Origin: CAZTJA01 sp964613745
GTDB taxonomy: Bacteria; Desulfobacterota; Desulfomonilia; Desulfomonilales; Desulfomonilaceae
DNA length: 28,238 nucleotides
Direction: 5' to 3'
NCBI GenBank assembly: GCA_964613745.1
Contig: CAZTJA010000032.1
Coordinates: 1 to 28,238 of the forward strand
Part shown: positions 21,789-28,238 of the stretch, one piece after another
Layout: every line of letters starts with the position of its first letter
Numbering within the stretch: the first letter of the stretch is position 1
Position numbers and translations under genes: made by a program
The notes under the pieces: model-generated
The model's input: the letters and a program-made list of their open reading frames with translations, nothing else
Told to the model about the DNA's origin: nothing
The model's database searches: none

Positions 21789-24700
21789 ATGGCCCAACCG
21801 AAGGACGTGGTAGGCGCCGCGCTGGTGGTCGGCGGCGGAATTGCCGGGGTGCAGGCCTCATTAGACCTAGCGGAATCGGGTTACAAAGTATATTTGGTGG
21901 AAAACCAGACCGGTATTGGCGGCCGTATGGCTCAACTTGATAAGACTTTCCCCACCAATGATTGCTCGACCTGTATTTTCTCTCCGAAGTTGGTAACCGT
22001 CGGTCAGAATCCCAATATACAGCTCTTATCGTATAGTGAGGTTGATGACATACAGGGGGAGGAAGGCAACTTTAAAGTCAGGATCCGCCAGAAATCACGC
22101 CACATTCGGAAAGACCGTTGTAAAGCTTGTGGAGACTGCGCTACCGTTTGCCCCGTAGGGGTTCCAAATAAATTCGATGAAGACCTGAGCAACAGGAAAG
22201 CCACTTACCGTCTCTTTCCCCAGACAATTCCTCAAACATTCGTGATCGACAAGCTGGATCGAGCACCTTGCGTGGCGGCTTGCCCTGCGCATATCACGGT
22301 ACAAGGATACGTTCAGCTCATAACTCAAGGCAAGTACCAGGAAGCCGTAGAACTCATTTACAGGAACCTCCCGCTCCCGGGAGTCCTCGGTAGAGTCTGT
22401 CCCCATCCTTGTGAAAAAGCCTGTCGAAGAGCTGAAGTCGATCAAGCGGTTTCCATTTGTAAGCTCAAGAGATTTGCAGCCGACCAGACTGATTATTCAC
22501 AACTGCGATTCCCGGAAATTACTCCGCGAGAAGAAAAAGTCGCGATAATCGGTTCAGGGCCTGCAGGTCTGTCGGCAGCATACTATCTAGCCCTTGCAGG
22601 TTTTAAAACAACCATCTTTGAAGCGGCTCCCGTGCTTGGCGGCTGGCTCAGAGTAGGTATACCCGAATATCGACTTCCCAGAGACGTGCTCCAGAAGGAA
22701 ATCGACGTCATTTTGAATTTGGGTGTTGAAGCAAAAACCAATTCAGCTCTGGGTAAGGACTTTTCAGTTCAAGACCTTAAGGATCAGGGATACAAAGCAA
22801 TATTCCTTGGCGTAGGATGTCAGAAAGGCGCAAAACTGGCCGTTGCCGGCGAAGACATGCCGGGGGTCATTCAGGGAGTTGACTTTCTGAGAGACGCAGC
22901 CTTAGGAAAACCTGCTCAGGGTGTGAGAAAAGCAGTTGTCATAGGCGGTGGAAACGTTGCCATTGATGCCGCCCGTACATTGGTAAGGCTCGGGGCGGAA
23001 GTCGACATTCTGTACCGCAGAACCCGCCAGGAAATGCCTGCTTTCGGTGAAGAAATCGATGCGGCCATTGATGAAGGCGCAAAAATTCAGTACCTGGTTG
23101 CCCCGGTCGAGGTAGTGGGAGACGGAAAAGTTACGGGAATCAAATGCATCAGAATGGAACTTGGTCCTCCCGATGATTCCGGTCGACGCCGACCCATTCC
23201 CATTGAAGGGTCCGAGTTTATAGTTGAAGCCGATACCGTGGTTCCCGCAATCGGGCAGGTAATCGATCCGGATTTCTGGACCGGTATCGCCGATTTGGGA
23301 CGTACTCGTCGAAATACCATCGAATTCAATCCGGTTACTTACTTGTCCTCACTGGAAGGCATTTTTGTCGGCGGCGATGCGGCCACCGGACCTGCTACCG
23401 TAGTAGAAGCGGTTGGAGCCGGAAGAGAAGTAGCTGAATCAATCACAAGATATATTGACGGTAAGGACATGGCCGAAGGCCGTCCTATGAAGTTTGCCGA
23501 AAATCCCGTCTATCCGCCTATTCCTGATCTCAAGCCTGAAGCCAGGGCCAAAAATCCTGAAATTCATCCCAAGGAAAGAAAAGGTTTTCAGGAAGTTGAA
23601 TTGGCCTTTTCTGAAGAAGAAGCGATCAGGGAAGCCAACAGATGTCTTAACTGCGGAATATGCTCAGAATGTATGGAATGCGTGAAGGCATGTCCCGCTG
23701 AAGCTATAGACCACAATATGGTTGATGAATACCTCGACGTGAATGTCGGGACGGTAATTCTTTCGACCGGCTATGAGATGATCAATCCTGACAGTGTTCG
23801 CGGCGAGTTTTCCTACGGAACCGCTCCCAACGTGCTGACGAACATGGAATTCGAGCGTATGCTGAGCGCTTCCGGACCGAATGCGGGTGAAGTGAAGAGG
23901 CCGTCCGATGACCATCACCCGAAAAAAGTGGCCTGGATTCAATGTGTAGGTTCCAGGGATGCCCAGAAAGGTATGCCGCACTGCAGCTCCATTTGCTGTA
24001 TGGCTTCAATTAAAGAAGCCGTAATAGCAAAGGAACATGACCCGAACATTGAGCCCACCATTTTCTATATGGATATCCGAGCTTACGGTAAGGACTTCGA
24101 CGCCTACTACGAAAGAGCCAAGAACGAAGGTGGCGTAAGGTTCATAAGATCCATGGTGAGCCGCGTTATAGAAGATCCGAAGACGAACAACCTCAATATT
24201 ACCTATCTCGATGAGGACCAGAAGCTTCAGACGGAACAGTTCGAAATGGTAGTGCTTGCCGTCGGTCTCAAGACTTCGGAAGAATCCAGAGAAATTGCCC
24301 GCAAGCTGGATGTGGATTTGAATGAATCTCTATTCTGCTCGACGACTTCTTTTGATCCCGTTCAGACAAGCAGACCGGGAGTATTCGCGGCAGGCATGTT
24401 CCAGGGACCGAAGGACATTCCTCAGACTGTAATGGAAGCATCCGCCGCTGCAGGAGCTTCTTCGAGACTGTTGTCCGCAGCGAGAAACACGCTTACGACG
24501 AAAATTGAATTTCCGCCTCAACGGGATGTGTCCAACGAGGAGCCTCGAATCGGCGTTTTCATTTGTCGTTGCGGTATCAACATTGCCAATGTGGTGGACG
24601 TCCCCAGAGTGGTCGAGCATGTTCGCACATTGCCGAATGTCGTGTTTGCAGACGAAAAACTGTTCACGTGTTCCCAGGATACCCAGGAGCAGTTCCTCCA

Positions 24701-26282
24701 GATTATCGAAGAAAACAAACTCAATAGAATTGTCGTTTCAGCGTGCAGCCCCCGAACTCACGAACCCATGTTCCAGTTGACCATGGAAAAAGCGGGTCTG
24801 AACCCATACCTTTTCACGATGACCAACATTCGTGATCAGTGTTCATGGGTACACGCCACACATAAAGAAGACGCCACTCTGAAAGCCATGGATCTGGCCA
24901 GGATGGCGGTTGCTAGAGCCAGATTGTTGTCGCCGTTACAGAAAGGCAAGATGGAAGTCGTCGATAGGGCACTTGTCCTCGGCGGCGGTATATCGGGAAT
25001 GGCTTCGGCATTGAACCTGGCGGATCAAGGATTCCAAGTTTACCTTGCTGAAAAGAATGAGCAGCTTGGTGGAAATGCTCTCTCCATTGAAAAGACTATT
25101 CATGGTGAGCCCATCAAACCGTTTTTGGATGAAATCATCCAAAAAGTTGAAAATCATCCAAAAATCGAAGTCCACAAGAGTGCCTTATTTACGGATTTCT
25201 CCGGCCACGTTGGCCATTTTAAAGGCAAAATAGTTTCGCATAACGGATCAAGTGCAGCCCCGAGAGAAATAGAATTCGGAGCCGCAGTCATAGCTACCGG
25301 AGCAATAGAATCTAAACCGACCGAGTATCTGTATGGTGAGCATCCGGCAGTGGAAACTCAGCATTCGCTGGAAGAAAGAATCATCGCCGGTGATCCGAAA
25401 CTGAAATCGCTCAAATCTGCGGTATTTATCCAATGCGTTGGTTCACGATGTGAAGAACGGCCTTACTGCTCCAAGATCTGCTGTGCAGGTTCCGTGCGTT
25501 TGGCCGAAAGACTCCGTGAACTAAGTCCCAACTGCAAGATATACATCCTGTATCGGGATCTCAGAACGTATGGATTGCTGGAAAAATACTATGCGGATTC
25601 GAGAAAGGCCGGTACGATCTTCGTCAGGTATAATCCCGAACAGAAACCTTTGGTTGAAGCAAACGGCGACAAGGTCAGGGTGAAAGTTAAAGATCCGGTA
25701 CTTGATATGGACCTAACAATTGACGCCGATCTGTTGACCCTGGCAGCAGCAATAGAACCTGCCGCTTCCAATAAGGAAATTGGCCAGCTCTTCAAGGTAA
25801 CGGTTAACTCTTACGGGTACTTTGTGGAAGCCCACATGAAACTGAGACCGGTGGACTTCACCACTGAAGGAGTGTTCCTGGCGGGGTTGTCCCACTACCC
25901 GAAACCCATTGATGAATCTATTGCACAGGCGACGGCGGCAGCCCAAAGGGCATCAATTCTCCTGAGCAAAGACGAAATGACCATTCCGGGTGTAGTTTCC
26001 AAAGTAGATCCGGAAAAATGTGCGGTGTGCCTTACTTGTGTTCGACTCTGTCCGTATGGAGCACCCTACATTAGTGAAATAACTCACAAGGCTGAAATCG
26101 TCGCGGCTCTTTGTCAGGGTTGCGGCATCTGTTCATCCGTTTGCCCCGGACGAGCGATCGACCTTGCGCATTTCAGGGATGATCAGGTATTCCAGGAAAT
26201 CGATGCGCTTTTAGAGCCTGACAAATCAGCCGATCTCGCAGCCATAGCGGTTTCGGAAGCAATGGCACAGAAGAGAGCCTAA
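21789..26282 (+). CDS. hdrA: giant HdrA fusion: HdrA unit with inserted GltD-like NAD(P)H module, then a second HdrA unit
   Basis: A 1497-residue flavo-iron-sulfur protein. Order: HdrA-type FAD start (VVGGGIAGVQAS, 13-24) with the HdrA Cys motif DCSTCIFSPK (58-67); 4Fe-4S at Cys111/114/117/121; GltD-like insert, about 155-570, with Fe-S Cys (161, 165, 204, 208, 212, 224), FAD loop GSGPAG (255-260) and NAD(P)H loop VIGGGNVAID (384-393); Cys-rich ferredoxin motif 619-635; return to HdrA (WIQCVGSR, HCSSICC, 717-737); an HdrA cluster region (FICRCGIN, 924-931); a second FAD loop (VLGGGISGMAS, 1063-1073) with its own FIQCVGSR/CSKICC; two C-terminal 4Fe-4S (Cys1411-1421 and 1442-1452). HdrA centres bifurcate electrons between ferredoxin and HdrB disulfide chemistry; the GltD part should bring in NAD(P)H. 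Operon with hdrC and hdrB. Confidence 0.9.
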   Translation: MAQPKDVVGAALVVGGGIAGVQASLDLAESGYKVYLVENQTGIGGRMAQLDKTFPTNDCSTCIFSPKLVTVGQNPNIQLLSYSEVDDIQGEEGNFKVRIRQKSRHIRKDRCKACGDCATVCPVGVPNKFDEDLSNRKATYRLFPQTIPQTFVIDKLDRAPCVAACPAHITVQGYVQLITQGKYQEAVELIYRNLPLPGVLGRVCPHPCEKACRRAEVDQAVSICKLKRFAADQTDYSQLRFPEITPREEKVAIIGSGPAGLSAAYYLALAGFKTTIFEAAPVLGGWLRVGIPEYRLPRDVLQKEIDVILNLGVEAKTNSALGKDFSVQDLKDQGYKAIFLGVGCQKGAKLAVAGEDMPGVIQGVDFLRDAALGKPAQGVRKAVVIGGGNVAIDAARTLVRLGAEVDILYRRTRQEMPAFGEEIDAAIDEGAKIQYLVAPVEVVGDGKVTGIKCIRMELGPPDDSGRRRPIPIEGSEFIVEADTVVPAIGQVIDPDFWTGIADLGRTRRNTIEFNPVTYLSSLEGIFVGGDAATGPATVVEAVGAGREVAESITRYIDGKDMAEGRPMKFAENPVYPPIPDLKPEARAKNPEIHPKERKGFQEVELAFSEEEAIREANRCLNCGICSECMECVKACPAEAIDHNMVDEYLDVNVGTVILSTGYEMINPDSVRGEFSYGTAPNVLTNMEFERMLSASGPNAGEVKRPSDDHHPKKVAWIQCVGSRDAQKGMPHCSSICCMASIKEAVIAKEHDPNIEPTIFYMDIRAYGKDFDAYYERAKNEGGVRFIRSMVSRVIEDPKTNNLNITYLDEDQKLQTEQFEMVVLAVGLKTSEESREIARKLDVDLNESLFCSTTSFDPVQTSRPGVFAAGMFQGPKDIPQTVMEASAAAGASSRLLSAARNTLTTKIEFPPQRDVSNEEPRIGVFICRCGINIANVVDVPRVVEHVRTLPNVVFADEKLFTCSQDTQEQFLQIIEENKLNRIVVSACSPRTHEPMFQLTMEKAGLNPYLFTMTNIRDQCSWVHATHKEDATLKAMDLARMAVARARLLSPLQKGKMEVVDRALVLGGGISGMASALNLADQGFQVYLAEKNEQLGGNALSIEKTIHGEPIKPFLDEIIQKVENHPKIEVHKSALFTDFSGHVGHFKGKIVSHNGSSAAPREIEFGAAVIATGAIESKPTEYLYGEHPAVETQHSLEERIIAGDPKLKSLKSAVFIQCVGSRCEERPYCSKICCAGSVRLAERLRELSPNCKIYILYRDLRTYGLLEKYYADSRKAGTIFVRYNPEQKPLVEANGDKVRVKVKDPVLDMDLTIDADLLTLAAAIEPAASNKEIGQLFKVTVNSYGYFVEAHMKLRPVDFTTEGVFLAGLSHYPKPIDESIAQATAAAQRASILLSKDEMTIPGVVSKVDPEKCAVCLTCVRLCPYGAPYISEITHKAEIVAALCQGCGICSSVCPGRAIDLAHFRDDQVFQEIDALLEPDKSADLAAIAVSEAMAQKRA

Positions 26283-26294
26283 CCAAAAAATATC

Positions 26295-26315
26295 GGGCGG
26301 AGCATTCCTCCGCCC
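26295..26315 (+). promoter_or_regulatory. intercistronic hairpin between hdrA and hdrC
   Basis: GGGCGGAG (26295-26302), loop CATTC, CTCCGCCC (26308-26315): an 8-bp GC-rich stem with no T tract after it. It is more likely an mRNA processing or stability element that sets the ratio of HdrA to HdrCB than a terminator. Confidence 0.6.
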
Positions 26316-26350
26316 TAAAGTGAGCTATAAAACTCTTACAGGAGTAAAAA

Positions 26351-26869
26351 ATGGGCGTGAATCTGCCTAAAGACGATCTTCTCTCCGTAATTAACCAGTG
26401 CTATCAATGCGGAAAGTGTTCCGCCGGATGTCCGGTGGCCTCCGAAATGGACCTCATGCCCCATCAGCTCGTCAGATTGGCTGTTCTCGGAGATGTGGAC
26501 AAGGTCGTCAACTCAAAGAGTATATGGTTGTGTCTGACGTGTCACACCTGCGGAGCACGTTGTCCCAACGGAATTGACGTTCCTGCGCTTTTGGACCCGA
26601 TTCGTCATCAAATGATTCAGAACAATCAGAATGTAGCGGGCCAGAATGTGCCTGCTTTCCATAAGATATTTATGCAGACGGTAAAAACGTTCGGCCGAGT
26701 CCACGAACTATTTCTCGTTGGTATGTACAAGCTTAAAACGAAGACGTACTTCAATGATATGGAACTTGGCTGGCAAATGTTTCGCAAAGGCAAGATGCAC
26801 ATCTTACCCCACAAAGCGTCACATTTGAGTGAAGTGAAGTCCATTTTTAAACAGTCATCGATGAAATAA
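26351..26869 (+). CDS. hdrC: heterodisulfide reductase subunit C
   Basis: A 172-residue electron-transfer subunit with two 4Fe-4S sites: Cys17-20-23-27 (CYQCGKCSAGCP) and Cys61-64-67-71 (CLTCHTCGARCP). Residues between and after are helical, as in HdrC. There are no membrane helices, so it belongs to the soluble HdrABC type rather than HdrDE. HdrC passes electrons from the HdrA fusion to the cubane centres of HdrB. ATG at 26351 has AGGAG six bases upstream. The gene follows hdrA by 68 bases including a strong hairpin, and hdrB follows 30 bases later. Confidence 0.93.
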   Translation: MGVNLPKDDLLSVINQCYQCGKCSAGCPVASEMDLMPHQLVRLAVLGDVDKVVNSKSIWLCLTCHTCGARCPNGIDVPALLDPIRHQMIQNNQNVAGQNVPAFHKIFMQTVKTFGRVHELFLVGMYKLKTKTYFNDMELGWQMFRKGKMHILPHKASHLSEVKSIFKQSSMK

Positions 26870-26899
26870 CCTGACGAATACAGTTCCCAAGAGGATACA

Positions 26900-27751
26900 A
26901 TGGAATTTACCTATTATCCGGGATGCAGTCTCACTGGTTCCGCTCAGGAACTTGACGAGTCATTCCGCACAGCGGCGACGCGATTGGGTATAAAATTAAC
27001 GGAACTGCCCGATTGGACTTGTTGCGGGGCATCTTCCGCTCATATGGTCGATCATTTTCTTGAAACCGCTCTTCCCGCAAAGGACCTGGTTACCGCTGAA
27101 AGGCTCGGCAAAGATGTCGTAGCTCCTTGTGCCGGCTGCCACGTCAGGATGAAGGCTGCTTCACAAAAAGTACTCCAGGATCAAACTCTTCAGAAGCAAT
27201 TTCCGCTTAAGGGTGGAATTGAAATAATATCCGGAATCGATATGTTTTTCAGACCGGAAGTGATATCGGCCATCAAAGAGAAAACCGTCAAGAGTCTTGA
27301 AGGCCTTAAAGTTGTACCCTACTACGGGTGTTTGGCAGTACGGCCCGTAGAAGTAGTGCAGCCGTCCAATCCGGAAAATCCCATGGAAATGGACAAAGTC
27401 CTCGAAGCAATGGGCGCAAAAGTGCTGAACTGGCCTTACAAGGTGGATTGCTGCGGTGGCTCTTTGGCTTTGACCAAGACGGAAATGGTTGTGAAATTGT
27501 CAAAGAAGCTGCTCGATATGGCAAAGGCACTGGAAGCCGACGCTCTCGTGACCATGTGCCCTATGTGCCAGGCCAATCTGGATACAAGGCAGGCCGATAT
27601 ATCAAGAGAAGCGGGCCAATCATATTACGTCCCCATCCTATACCTTACGGAACTCATGGGAGTGGCCTTTCAATATCCGAGACTTCGATCATGGTTCAAC
27701 AGGCACCTTGTGTCTCCTGAACACATGCTTGCGGAAAAAGGCTATATGTAG
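26900..27751 (+). CDS. hdrB: heterodisulfide reductase subunit B
   Basis: A 283-residue catalytic subunit with two complete CCG domains: Cys9...Cys41-Cys42-Gly...Cys77-x2-Cys80, and Cys144...Cys184-Cys185-Gly...Cys220-x2-Cys223. In methanogen HdrB these motifs hold two non-cubane 4Fe-4S clusters that split a disulfide; both being intact argues for real disulfide or related thiol chemistry here. In non-methanogens the physiological disulfide is unknown. ATG at 26900 has AGAGGA upstream. The operon ends with a strong terminator just after this gene. Confidence 0.94.
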   Translation: MEFTYYPGCSLTGSAQELDESFRTAATRLGIKLTELPDWTCCGASSAHMVDHFLETALPAKDLVTAERLGKDVVAPCAGCHVRMKAASQKVLQDQTLQKQFPLKGGIEIISGIDMFFRPEVISAIKEKTVKSLEGLKVVPYYGCLAVRPVEVVQPSNPENPMEMDKVLEAMGAKVLNWPYKVDCCGGSLALTKTEMVVKLSKKLLDMAKALEADALVTMCPMCQANLDTRQADISREAGQSYYVPILYLTELMGVAFQYPRLRSWFNRHLVSPEHMLAEKGYM

Positions 27752-27782
27752 TTTTGACTCGATCCATGTAGCGAACAAGACG

Positions 27783-27815
27783 AACCCCGCTTTTCACGGC
27801 GGGGTTTTTGTTTTG
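27783..27815 (+). terminator. intrinsic terminator of hdr operon
   Basis: AACCCCGC (27783-27790), 8-base loop, GCGGGGTT (27799-27806), then TTTGTTTT. An 8-bp GC-rich stem followed by a T-rich tail, 32 bases after the hdrB stop. Confidence 0.9.
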
Positions 27816-27981
27816 TAATGAAAGTTATGTAACTCAAACTACTTTGCTTTGAAACCTACTGAAATGAATCAACTTGACTGGAAGGCACCTTTTGTGATTT
27901 AATTGCCGTGAAATGGCATATTCTCAGTCGCGCTCTTAAGTGCGGCATTTGTAGTTATGGTTTTATTTAAAAAGGTGGTAT

Positions 27982-28238
27982 GTGGATACGGTGTCATTCC
28001 AACCGGCCGTTCCTCAACTAAAGCAAGCAGTATCTCGTATCACGACGATTATCTTGTTCTGCACCGTTCTTCTGTTCAGTTTTTCATCTCCGCTAGTTCA
28101 TGCACAAAACGTTAATTCCGGATTGAACTATTTGGAATCCGTGATCGGTCCCATCTTCCCGGTAAACGGCTGGGCTGCATCTTTCAGGTCGGAAGTTGCC
28201 GCCGGTATGCGGGTAGGGGTAGTGCAGGAGGCTAGGCT
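27982..28238 (+). CDS. N-terminus of an exported protein, cut by window end
   Basis: GTG at 27982, with AAGGTGG a few bases upstream (27973-27979), opens a frame that stays open to the last base (85 codons). Residues 1-20 are polar, residues 21-42 form a signal peptide core (TTIILFCTVLLFSFSSPLVHA) with likely cleavage before QN, and the following 43 residues (VNSGLNYLESVIGPIFPVNG...) begin a mature envelope protein. The long polar n-region may mean the true start is a few codons further in, but no in-frame ATG is present there. No family recognised from this part. Confidence 0.65.
   Translation, partial: MDTVSFQPAVPQLKQAVSRITTIILFCTVLLFSFSSPLVHAQNVNSGLNYLESVIGPIFPVNGWAASFRSEVAAGMRVGVVQEAR

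Noticed and set aside
1..28238. CRISPR arrays, tRNA or rRNA genes, insertion sequences
   Set aside because: I scanned for regularly spaced repeats, cloverleaf-like blocks, a selC-like tRNA and transposase motifs and found none.

Overview
The window looks like a piece of a draft genome from an anaerobic, sulfate-reducing or syntrophic Desulfobacterota bacterium (old Deltaproteobacteria, Desulfomonile/Syntrophobacter-like). This placement is an inference from gene content: a soluble heterodisulfide-reductase cluster (hdrA-hdrC-hdrB), a TunR-type tungstate regulator, a TauE/SafE transporter, isolated nifS-nifU genes, and two genes that are only readable if UGA is decoded as selenocysteine. A run of exactly 100 N (3314-3413) marks a scaffold join.

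Layout. 1-3313: end of a patatin-like lipase, an HdeD-like membrane protein, a DUF188 protein (minus), then an RRM RNA-binding protein followed by rpsU and a gene cut by the gap. 3414-6258 (minus): a gap-truncated outer-membrane protein, an exported choloylglycine-hydrolase-family amidase and a GNAT acetyltransferase. 6622-6882: a very small exported protein with an in-frame UGA at codon 29, a UxxC motif and a SECIS-like hairpin directly after the UGA. 6950-9415: a zinc alcohol dehydrogenase and two exported proteins of unknown function. 9481-13029: a UspA-TauE/SafE operon (minus), tunR (plus), and a peroxiredoxin (minus) whose peroxidatic Cys codon is UGA. 13407-16168: DUF3309 and DUF202 membrane proteins, a beta-barrel-type outer-membrane protein and a Lys-rich exported protein. 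16310-19292 (minus): a divergent trpD-family gene and a nifS-nifU operon whose NifS lacks the PLP-binding lysine. 19456-21681: an HD-domain protein and a zinc-ribbon/ankyrin-repeat protein. 21789-27751: the Hdr operon. 27982-end: start of another exported protein.

How parts fit. The Hdr operon encodes a 1497-residue flavo-iron-sulfur protein in which a GltD-like NAD(P)H oxidoreductase module is inserted into the first of two HdrA-like units, plus HdrC and HdrB with two complete CCG motifs. It should link NAD(P)H, ferredoxin and a disulfide/thiol couple. The Sec-peroxiredoxin fits oxidative-stress defence in an anaerobe. The most novel item is the small exported UxxC protein: its UGA, motif, ribosome-binding site and a 13-bp hairpin with a GGUC loop all agree with selenocysteine insertion, yet I recognise no family for it. 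The degenerate NifS next to a NifU with an extra C-terminal Cys cluster is the second item to examine.
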